From Paeniroseomonas aquatica (GTDB taxonomy: Bacteria; Pseudomonadota; Alphaproteobacteria; Acetobacterales; Acetobacteraceae), in assembly GCF_030409335.1 (NCBI RefSeq), contig NZ_JAUFPN010000125.1, forward strand, positions 38,908 to 73,296: a DNA stretch of 34,389 nucleotides, written 5' to 3'. Below are positions 8,263 through 15,212 of the stretch, piece after piece. The position numbers and the translations under genes are program-made. The notes beneath the pieces were generated by a model. The model worked only from the letters and a program-made list of their open reading frames with translations, ran no database searches and was not told the origin of the DNA. Each line of letters starts with the position of its first letter. Within the stretch, counting starts at the first letter, position 1.

Positions 8263-9015
8263 TCACCCTCGGTCTTTGCTGGCGATGGCGAGGACCGAAC
8301 CACCGGCCGGGAAGTGCAGCCCTGCCGCCAGCAGCCGGCGCTCCACCACGGTCACGCCGTGCAGGGTGCGGTCCAGCCAGGGCGAGAACGGGGCGACATC
8401 CGAGCCATGGCTGGGCGCGCGTGCCAAAATCTTGCGTTGCAGCACCATCAGCGGAAGCAGCAGCGCGTTCCAGTAACAAATGCGGATAGTGCCTAGACCT
8501 GCGGTTGCCAATAGCGTGCGCGCCCCGGCCGCGGTGAAGCGGCGGGCGTTCTGCACCCGGATGTCATGCGCCGAATGCAGCCAGTCGAAGGCCGGCAGGT
8601 TGAGCACCAGCAGCCCGCCCGGGGCCAGCACCCGGGTGAATTCGGCGAGGGCGGCGGCCGGATCCACCGCCGCATGCGACAGCACGTCGAGGTTGACGAC
8701 GGCGCCGAAGCTGGCATCGGCGAAGGGCAGGGCGTTCACCGTGCCCGCCGCCACCGGCACCCCGGCCTTCGCGCTGGCCCGGGCCGCGGCGGTCGGGAAA
8801 TACTCGAGGCCCGTCGCCGGCAGGTCGGGCAGCGCCTGCCGGACCCGGGCGAGCATGCCGCCGGTGCCGCAGCCGGCGTCGAGCAGCCCCGCGCCCTGGC
8901 CGATTCGGGCAGGGCCGGCGGCCACCAGGGCGTCGATGACATGCGCATGCAGGGCGCGGTACCACCACATCCCCGCCTCGACGGCATCCATCAGGTCGTA
9001 TTCGGTGGCTTCCAC
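8263..9015 (-). CDS. class I SAM-dependent methyltransferase
   Basis: The protein has about 250 residues from GTG 9015. LLDAGCGTGGML (about 44-55) is SAM-binding motif I, FGAVVNLDVLSHA matches the motif II region and LAPGGLLVLNLPAF matches motif III. EYDLMDAVEAGMWWYRALH at the N-terminus is typical of a group found beside glycosyltransferases. The start is uncertain: ATG 8991 would drop eight residues, and an in-frame start at 9141 would run into the opposing gene. It opens a three-gene operon with the glycosyltransferase, so it may methylate a sugar or polyprenyl-linked intermediate. The substrate is inferred only from context. Confidence 0.85.
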   Translation of the reverse strand: MEATEYDLMDAVEAGMWWYRALHAHVIDALVAAGPARIGQGAGLLDAGCGTGGMLARVRQALPDLPATGLEYFPTAAARASAKAGVPVAAGTVNALPFADASFGAVVNLDVLSHAAVDPAAALAEFTRVLAPGGLLVLNLPAFDWLHSAHDIRVQNARRFTAAGARTLLATAGLGTIRICYWNALLLPLMVLQRKILARAPSHGSDVAPFSPWLDRTLHGVTVVERRLLAAGLHFPAGGSVLAIASKDRG

Positions 9016-9139
9016 GGCTGGTTTCTTGCCATGGGATGCGGGGCAGAAATAGGGCGCCGCCGCAACACATCGGGGTGCAATGCCGCGCCCGGTGCCGCAT
9101 CCCGGCCGCAATCGGCTAGCAGGATCGGCCGCCGGCCCC

Positions 9140-10735
9140 ATGACCCCTCCCGATCACATTCCGTCTGTCGTCGTTCCGCTGCCGCAGCGGCGCGCCGCCC
9201 CGCCCGCCGCCTGGCCGTTCCGGCTGCTGGCGCTGCTGCCGGTGCTCGCCTTCCTGCTGACCGTGGTGGCGCCGCCGCTGAACCACGACGTCGCCGCCGT
9301 GCTGAACTTCGCCGCGCGCTGGATCGCCGGAGAGCGGCTCTATGCCGAGCTGATCGACGTCAACCCGCCGCTGATCTTCGTCCTCAACCTCCTGCCGGCG
9401 GCGATCGGGGCCTTCACGCCGCTCGACGAGGTGCAGGGTCTGCTGGTCTGCCTGCTCGGCCTCTGCGCCCTGTCCGCCCGGCTGGCGCTGCGCTTGGCGC
9501 GGCCGGCGGCCGGGGCGCCGCTCGAGGCGGCGGCGCTGGCGGCGGTGCTGCCGCTGCTGATGCTGGCGGCCGGCTACGACTTCGGCCAGCGCGAGCACCT
9601 CATGGCGGTGGCCGCCATCCCCTACGTCCTGCTCGCGGCGCGGCGGATGGAGGGGGTGGCGACCGGCCGCGGCCTCACCCTCGGCACCGCCCTGCTGGCC
9701 GGGCTCGGCTTCGCCCTGAAGCCGCATTTCCTGGCGGTGCCGGGGCTGGTGGAGGCGCTGGTGCTGCTGCACCGCGGCTTCGGCCGCGCCGGGCTGCGGC
9801 GGACCCTGCGCGACCCGGTGCCCTGGACCATGGCCGGGGTCTGGCTGGCCTATCTCCTCAGCATTCCCGTGCTCTTCCCGGACTACCTTGGCCACGTGCT
9901 GCCGCTGGTCTGGGACTTCTACCTCGACCTCGGCGGCTTCGCCTGGTGGCAGGTGATCCTGACGGAGCGCTTGGGCACCGCGCTGATGCTGCTGCTGCCG
10001 CTGGCGGTGGTCGCCGCGCGCGGCGGCTTCGGGGCGCTGCCCCGGGTGCTGGCGGTCGCGGCCTTCGGCGCCACCGTCTCCGCGGTGGTGCAGCACAAGG
10101 GCTGGTCCTACCACGTGGTGCCGGTGCGGATGCTGGCCGGGCTGCTGGCGGTGGTGCTGGCGGCGCGCTGGCTGGAGGCGACGCTGCCCGGCAGCCGGGC
10201 GCGGCGGGTGGCGCCGGGCTTCGCCGTGGTCGCGGCCTTCGGCATCGGCCTCCATAATTTCGCCGGGGCCGAGGCGCCATGGCGCGAGATCACCTGGAGC
10301 TGGTCCCGCGCCGGCGAGGTCTCCGACCTGCTCAAGCGGGAGGCCTATGGCGAGCGGCTGCTGGTGCTCTCGCCCGATATCTTCCCGGTCTACCCGGCGC
10401 TGAATTACGCCCGGGCGCAGTCGACGCTGCGAACCATGAACCTTTGGTTATTGCAGGGGGTCTACGGCACCTGTCCGGAGAATGGCGCGCGCTACCGCGA
10501 AACCTGGGAGATGTCGCGCACCGAATTCTTCGTCTATCGGACGGTGGCCGAGGATTTCTCCCGCGCGCCACCGGCCGCCATCCTGATCGCCCGCAACCCC
10601 GGCATACCCTGGTGCGGGAAGGAGTTCGACGTGCTGGAGTATTTTTCGCGTCACCCGCTGTTTGCGGAGACGCTGCGGCGCTACCGCCCGGCGGCGGAGA
10701 TCGAGGGCTACCGGTTGCTCCGCCGTGAGGACTGA
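9140..10735 (+). CDS. multi-pass membrane protein, probable GT-C type glycosyltransferase
   Basis: This is about 531 residues with around ten hydrophobic helices followed by a soluble C-terminal part of about 130 residues. After TM1 it reads LNHDVAAVLNFAARWIAGERLYAELIDVNPPL. An Asp-containing first loop followed by a D-x-NPP motif is typical of GT-C transferases (PMT/ArnT-like), which take sugar from a lipid-phosphate carrier on the outer membrane face. It is divergent from the ArnC-like operon and would be the natural final transferase of that module. ATG 9140 is chosen as the start nearest the first helix; an in-frame ATG at 9080 is possible. No named subfamily is recognised, so the enzymatic call is an inference from topology and motif. 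Confidence 0.7.
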   Translation: MTPPDHIPSVVVPLPQRRAAPPAAWPFRLLALLPVLAFLLTVVAPPLNHDVAAVLNFAARWIAGERLYAELIDVNPPLIFVLNLLPAAIGAFTPLDEVQGLLVCLLGLCALSARLALRLARPAAGAPLEAAALAAVLPLLMLAAGYDFGQREHLMAVAAIPYVLLAARRMEGVATGRGLTLGTALLAGLGFALKPHFLAVPGLVEALVLLHRGFGRAGLRRTLRDPVPWTMAGVWLAYLLSIPVLFPDYLGHVLPLVWDFYLDLGGFAWWQVILTERLGTALMLLLPLAVVAARGGFGALPRVLAVAAFGATVSAVVQHKGWSYHVVPVRMLAGLLAVVLAARWLEATLPGSRARRVAPGFAVVAAFGIGLHNFAGAEAPWREITWSWSRAGEVSDLLKREAYGERLLVLSPDIFPVYPALNYARAQSTLRTMNLWLLQGVYGTCPENGARYRETWEMSRTEFFVYRTVAEDFSRAPPAAILIARNPGIPWCGKEFDVLEYFSRHPLFAETLRRYRPAAEIEGYRLLRRED

Positions 10736-10789
10736 CCCGCCTTGCCCGGCCATCTCCCTCCCGGCCGCCCCCATCCCGGCAGCCTCGGC

Positions 10790-11761
10790 GTGACCGCGCC
10801 GGCCGCCGCCGCCGCCGCCGGCTACCGCGCCCTGCCGACCGGCGAGGAGGCCATGCGCGGGCTGGTCTTCGTCGGCATCGGCTACCTCGTCATCTCCGCC
10901 GCCGATGCCGCGGTGAAATGGGTGCTGCCCGAGATCGGCCCGGCCGCCGCGCTGGTCTGGCGCGGGGCGATCGGCGCCTTCCTGGTCTTCTGCTTCGCCC
11001 GCGGGCGCGGCCTGCTCCCGGTCAACCGCCGGCTGCTGGCGGTGCGCAGCCTGCTGCACTGCTGCATCTCGGTCACCTGGTACTATGCCTGGGTGGCCGG
11101 GGTCTCGCTGGCCGACAGCTACGCGGTGGCCAGCGCCTCGCCGCTGCTGATGACGCTGCTGGCCATCCCGCTGCTGGGGGAGAAGGTGGGCTGGCGGCGC
11201 TGGACCAGCACCGCGGTCGGCTTCTGCGGCGTGCTCTTCATGCTGCAGCCGGGCGGCGAGCTCTGGCGCTGGACCTCCGGCATGCTGCTGGTGGCGACCG
11301 CGGCCATGGCGCTGACCCGGATCTGGACCCGGGTGCTGACCCGCACCGACCACCCCAATACCATCGCATTCTGGCTGCTGCTGACCCATGTGCCGGTCGG
11401 GCTGCTGCTGCTGCCCTTCCCGGCGCTGTGGCCGGCCGGGGGCGGGCCGCCGCCGCTGCTGCCGAGCCTGTTCGGCATCCTGGCGCTGGTCGCCTTCGGC
11501 CTGGCCAATGGCGCGGCGCAGATGCTCTTCGCCCGGGGCTTCGCCCTGGCCCCGGTCTCGGCCATCGCCCCTTTCGAGTACACCCCGCTGCTCTGGGGCA
11601 TCGGCATCGGCTATCTCATCTGGGGCGAGGTGCCGGCCTGGACCACGCTCGGCGGCGCCGCGGTGGTGGTGGCCGCCGGGCTCTACAACGTGCACCGGGA
11701 GCGGGTGCGGCGCGCCGGGGAACGCGCGGCGGGGAGGCTGAAGGGTGGCGCTCCGGCATAA
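10790..11761 (+). CDS. DMT family transporter (EamA)
   Basis: The protein has about 323 residues with ten hydrophobic helices in two EamA repeats. Each half carries a helix-4-like pattern: YAVASASPLLMTLLAIPLLGEKVGWRRW in the first and APFEYTPLLWGIGIGYLIWGE in the second. Members export or import small metabolites such as amino acids or S-adenosylmethionine; the substrate here is unknown. The start is unclear. GTG 10790 is given as a compromise between TTG 10742 and ATG 10853, the latter having GAGGAGG only two bases upstream. A run of GCC codons near 10803 encodes an alanine stretch in the optional N-terminus. The 3' end overlaps the next transporter gene by 17 bases. Confidence 0.9.
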   Translation: MTAPAAAAAAGYRALPTGEEAMRGLVFVGIGYLVISAADAAVKWVLPEIGPAAALVWRGAIGAFLVFCFARGRGLLPVNRRLLAVRSLLHCCISVTWYYAWVAGVSLADSYAVASASPLLMTLLAIPLLGEKVGWRRWTSTAVGFCGVLFMLQPGGELWRWTSGMLLVATAAMALTRIWTRVLTRTDHPNTIAFWLLLTHVPVGLLLLPFPALWPAGGGPPPLLPSLFGILALVAFGLANGAAQMLFARGFALAPVSAIAPFEYTPLLWGIGIGYLIWGEVPAWTTLGGAAVVVAAGLYNVHRERVRRAGERAAGRLKGGAPA

Positions 11762-12668
11762 CGTCAGGCGCGGCGCGCTCTGCATGCTGGCGGCGCATGC
11801 GCTGTTCACCGCCATGGGCGTGCTGGTGAAGGACCTCTCGGCCACCATCCCGGTGATCGAGCTGATGGTCTTCCGCAGCGTCTTCGCCCTGCCGGTGCTG
11901 CTGGCGATCCTGTGGCGCTCGGGGCTCGGCGTCGGCACCCTGAAGACCAAGCGCATCGGCGGGCATGTGCTGCGCGCCGGCACCGGCATCGCCGCGCAAT
12001 CCTGCGGCTTCTTCGCCCTCACCCTGCTGCCGCTGGCAGAGCAGACCGCGCTCGGCTTCACCCAGCCGCTGTTCGTGACCATGCTGGCGATCCCGCTGCT
12101 GGGCGAGAAGGTCGGCCTGCATCGCTGGTCGGCGGTGGTGGCCGGCTTCTGCGGCGTGCTGATCATCGCCGCCGGGCAGGGGGCGCTGGGCGGCGTCGCC
12201 GGGGCGCCGGGCCTCGGGATCGGCACCGCCGTCGCGCAGGGGCTGTTCTCGGCGCTGACCACGCTGCTGGTCCGCCAGCTCTCGGCGACCGAGAGCTCAA
12301 CCACCATCACCCTCTGGCAGTCGCTGCTGATGGGCAGCTTCGCCCTGGTGCTGCTGCCCTTCGTCTGGGTGACGCCGACGCCCCTGCAGCTTGCCCTGCT
12401 GATCCTGATGGGGCTGGTCGGCGGTGCCGCGCAATGGCTGCTGACCGAGGCCTGGGCCTCCGCCCAGGTCTCCTCCCTGGCGCCCTATTCCTATTCGGCG
12501 CTGCTCTGGTCGGTGCTGTTCGGCTGGGTCGCCTTCGGCGACGTGCCGGGGGTCAGCATGCTGGCGGGGGGCGCATTGATCGTGGCGGCCGGCTTGTACA
12601 TCCTGCACCGGGAGCTGGTGCGCCAACGTGACAAGCCCCGCGACAAGCCCGAGGAAAGCCAAGAATGA
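11745..12668 (+). CDS. DMT family transporter (EamA), second of a tandem pair
   Basis: This 307-residue, ten-helix EamA protein is clearly paralogous to its upstream neighbour. The shared patterns are LGEKVGLHRWSAVVAGFCGVL in the first half and APYSYSALLWSVLFGWVAFGDVP in the second, as well as the same C-terminal AAGLYxxHRE ending. It starts at GTG 11745 with GGGGAGG (11731-11737) 7 bases upstream, inside the previous gene. The tandem could make two independent exporters or a paired transporter; DMT proteins with ten helices normally work without a partner. The substrate is not readable. Confidence 0.92.
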   Translation: MALRHNVRRGALCMLAAHALFTAMGVLVKDLSATIPVIELMVFRSVFALPVLLAILWRSGLGVGTLKTKRIGGHVLRAGTGIAAQSCGFFALTLLPLAEQTALGFTQPLFVTMLAIPLLGEKVGLHRWSAVVAGFCGVLIIAAGQGALGGVAGAPGLGIGTAVAQGLFSALTTLLVRQLSATESSTTITLWQSLLMGSFALVLLPFVWVTPTPLQLALLILMGLVGGAAQWLLTEAWASAQVSSLAPYSYSALLWSVLFGWVAFGDVPGVSMLAGGALIVAAGLYILHRELVRQRDKPRDKPEESQE

Positions 12669-13558
12669 GCATCCCCTTCCTGAAGCAGGACCCGCTGGCG
12701 CATGGGGCGGTGGAACAGACCGCGCCCGGCGTCCGGCGGATCGTCTGCCCCAATCCCTCGGCCTTCACCTTCCGCGGGACCAATAGCTACATCGTCGGCC
12801 GCGGGACGGTGGCGGTGATCGACCCGGGGCCGGAGGATGCGGCGCATCTGGCGGCCATCCTGGCGGCGACCGAGGGCGAGACCATCACCCATGTCGTCGT
12901 CACCCATACCCACCGCGACCACTCCCCCGGCGCCCGGGCGCTGGTCGCCGCCACCGGGGCGAAGACCTACGGCTTCGGCCCGCACCTGACCCCGCCCGAT
13001 GCCGGCGGCGAGGGCGGCGACCACGGCTTCCACCCGGACGTGCGGGTCGCCGACGGCGAGCGGATCGAGGGCGGGGACTGGGCGCTCGAGGCGCTGCATA
13101 CCCCGGGGCATTGCGCCAACCACCTGTGCTTCGCGCTCGAAGGCCCCACGGGGAAGACCGGCGTGCTGTTCAGCGCCGACCACGTGATGAGCTGGTCGAC
13201 CAGCGTGGTCTCCCCGCCGGACGGCGACATGGCGGACTACATGCGCAGCCTGGCGCGGCTGCAGGCCCGCGACGACACCATGCTGTTGCCCGGCCATGGC
13301 CCGGCGATCACCGACCCGAAGCCCTTCCTGGCGGCGCTGGCGGCGCATCGGCTCGAGCGGGAGGCGCTGGTGCTGCAGGCGCTGCGGGCGGCGGGGCGGG
13401 CGACGCCGGCCGAGCTGGTGCCGCCGGTCTATGGCGCGCTGGACCCGCGGCTGGTCGGCCCGGCCGGGCGCAGCCTGCTGAGCCACCTCATCAAGCTCGG
13501 CGCCGAGGGGCAGGCGCGGCGGGATGGCGAGGCCTGGACGACAGCGCCGGCCGGGTAA
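12665..13558 (+). CDS. MBL-fold metallo-hydrolase with C-terminal winged-helix domain (LACTB2-like)
   Basis: The protein has 297 residues. THTHRDHSPGA (about 80-90) is the HxHxDH metal site; ALHTPGHCANHLCF, LFSADHVM and LLPGHGPAI supply the remaining metal ligands. Residues from about 230 (LEREALVLQALRAAGRATPAELV) form the small helical BLACT_WH-type domain that follows the catalytic domain in LACTB2-like hydrolases. Relatives include nucleases and thioesterases, so the substrate is undetermined. The start overlaps the transporter stop by 4 bases (ATGA), making it the last gene of the three-gene transporter operon. It converges on the Nudix gene. Confidence 0.92.
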   Translation: MSIPFLKQDPLAHGAVEQTAPGVRRIVCPNPSAFTFRGTNSYIVGRGTVAVIDPGPEDAAHLAAILAATEGETITHVVVTHTHRDHSPGARALVAATGAKTYGFGPHLTPPDAGGEGGDHGFHPDVRVADGERIEGGDWALEALHTPGHCANHLCFALEGPTGKTGVLFSADHVMSWSTSVVSPPDGDMADYMRSLARLQARDDTMLLPGHGPAITDPKPFLAALAAHRLEREALVLQALRAAGRATPAELVPPVYGALDPRLVGPAGRSLLSHLIKLGAEGQARRDGEAWTTAPAG

Positions 13559-13566
13559 GGGCCGGC
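13546..13566. terminator. bidirectional hairpin between MBL and Nudix genes
   Basis: GCCGGCC/GGCCGGC is a perfect 7-bp stem with a 7-base loop containing the TAA of the MBL gene (13556-13558) and touching the stop of the Nudix gene. As at 2939-2967, it lies on a convergent junction only a few bases wide. No T-run follows. Confidence 0.4.
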
Positions 13567-14261
13567 TAGCGTTCCGCGGTGCGGCTGTCCATGCCGCGGA
13601 AGCAGACCAGCGCCCGCACCTCCCGCTCCGCCGGGGAGAGCGCCAGCCAGGCCTGGAATTCGGCCAGGACCTTGGCGGTGATGGTGGCGATCTTGTGCCC
13701 GAAGGCCTCCTCGAAGGAGAAGTAGCGCAGCTCCTCCAGCTCGCCGCTGCCCTTCAGGGCGCCTTGCGCCGCCTCGCCCGGGGCGATCAGGAAGCGGGCG
13801 TTGAAGCGGCGGAAGCGGTTGGGCGGCGTCACCGCGCGGCAGAGGTACTCGACCACGCCGAGCTCCGGCAGCAGCCGGTGCCCATCCATCCGGCCGAGCA
13901 CCAGCCCGGTCTCCTCGTGCAGCTCGCGCGCCGCGGCGATGCCGATGGCCCGGGCCAGCGAGGGCGCCGCCTGGCGTTCCAGGCAGGCCCGGGTGAAGTC
14001 CGGCAGCTCGCTGAGCGCCGCCGCCCGGTGGTCCGGCCGGTCGACCCGGCCGCCGGGGAAGACCAGCACGTTCGGCATGAAGCGGTGCGAGGCATGCCGC
14101 AGCCCCATCAGCACCTCGGGCCCGGCGGCTGCCTGCCGCCACAGGATCAGGCTGGCGGCGTTGCGCGGGGTGACGGAGCGGGTGGCCGCGCGCCTGGCCT
14201 CGGCGGGGCCTCCGGGGTTGTCGTCGGTCGGGTGCTCGATGGCACCGGAATGTTCAGTCAA
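13566..14261 (-). CDS. Nudix hydrolase, NUDT19-like with split Nudix box
   Basis: The protein has 231 residues. The Nudix box is present but split. FPGGRVD (about 68-74) is separated by about 35 residues from the catalytic helix AARELHEETGLVLG (about 110-123), which carries REXXEE with E113, E116 and E117. An insertion at this point is a feature of the NUDT19-type group, known to cleave CoA-type diphosphates. ASHRFMPNVLVFPGG upstream is also typical. Hydrolysis of CoA or acyl-CoA to phosphopantetheine products is the likely role, by family. Its start overlaps the nitroreductase stop by 8 bases, so it is translated from the same message. Confidence 0.88.
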   Translation of the reverse strand: MTEHSGAIEHPTDDNPGGPAEARRAATRSVTPRNAASLILWRQAAAGPEVLMGLRHASHRFMPNVLVFPGGRVDRPDHRAAALSELPDFTRACLERQAAPSLARAIGIAAARELHEETGLVLGRMDGHRLLPELGVVEYLCRAVTPPNRFRRFNARFLIAPGEAAQGALKGSGELEELRYFSFEEAFGHKIATITAKVLAEFQAWLALSPAEREVRALVCFRGMDSRTAER

Positions 14262-15093
14262 GCGACAATCCCTGCAGTTTCAGCCAGGTCCGGAGGCCGA
14301 AGCGCTCCGGCACCGAGAGCTGGCGGGCGGCGTTCTGGCTCCAGCCGCAGCCCCCGGGCACCGGCCCGTGGATCTCGGGGTAGCGCGGCTTCGCCGGCGG
14401 GCGGGCGGCGTCGTAGGCCGGGAGGGCGGCCTCCAGGCCGCTGTCGTCGTAGGTCTCGCGATGCACCACCAGCGCCTGCGGCAGGCGGGGCGAGAGCCAA
14501 TTGCGCGCCCCCTCCGGCCAGCCGAGGGTCAGGCCCGCGACGGGGAAGACGCCCCTGGGCAGGGCGCAGAGCGGGGCGATCTTCTCGACGTGGTTGCGGA
14601 CATAGCTGATCGGACAGGTGCCGAGCCCGGCGTGCTCCGCCGCCATGACGGTGAAGCCCAGCGCCAGGGCGGCATCGGCCGTGGCGTTGAGGAAGGTGTC
14701 GACGTTGTCGTTGGCGTGGTCACGGCCATGAAGTGCTGCGACGCGGCGGCCGCGGCGGATGTCGCCGCAGAACAGCAGGAAGACCGGCGCCTGCTTGATC
14801 CAGTCCATGCCGCCGATCCAGTCGGCGATGCGGGCGATCTTCGCCGCATCCTGCAGGACGATGATCGCATATTGCTGCAGGTCCGACTTGCTGGGCGCCG
14901 ACTGGGCGCCGGCGAGCACGGTTTGCAGCAGCGGCTCCGGCACCGGCGCCGCGGCGTAGCGGCGGGTGACGCGGCGGTCGAGCAGGGCGGCCAGCGCCGG
15001 GGCGACCTCCGGCACGGGCGCGAAGGGGAGCGGCGTATCCGGCGTGATGCCGTAGCGGCCGCGGATCAGCGCATCTGGATCGTTCTCGGACAT
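14254..15093 (-). CDS. nitroreductase family FMN oxidoreductase
   Basis: The protein is about 279 residues from ATG 15093. RRVTRRYAAAPVPEPLL (about 40-56) is the FMN-phosphate-binding RRSxRxF-like start of the family. APSKSDLQQYAIIVL (about 66-80) matches the second flavin contact. AAEHAGLGTCPISYVRN and GLTLGWPE are the usual central and C-terminal motifs. These enzymes use NAD(P)H to reduce nitro, quinone or ene substrates. An in-frame start at 15204 would add 37 low-similarity residues, so ATG 15093 is preferred, though no good ribosome site precedes it. It precedes and overlaps the Nudix gene. Confidence 0.9.
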   Translation of the reverse strand: MSENDPDALIRGRYGITPDTPLPFAPVPEVAPALAALLDRRVTRRYAAAPVPEPLLQTVLAGAQSAPSKSDLQQYAIIVLQDAAKIARIADWIGGMDWIKQAPVFLLFCGDIRRGRRVAALHGRDHANDNVDTFLNATADAALALGFTVMAAEHAGLGTCPISYVRNHVEKIAPLCALPRGVFPVAGLTLGWPEGARNWLSPRLPQALVVHRETYDDSGLEAALPAYDAARPPAKPRYPEIHGPVPGGCGWSQNAARQLSVPERFGLRTWLKLQGLSLD

Positions 15094-15212
15094 GCCGGGA
15101 GGATGGCAGGCCCGGGCCGCGGCGCCCAGACCCTTCGGCGCCCGGATCTTCACTGCCCCGGCCCTTCGGCGGTCCAGGGGCCATGGGTGCCGGGATCGCC
15201 GCAACTGGCCGT

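Noticed and set aside
10799-10820. GCC trinucleotide run resembling a microsatellite
   Set aside because: It encodes an alanine stretch in the possible N-terminus of a transporter; ordinary in GC-rich coding DNA.
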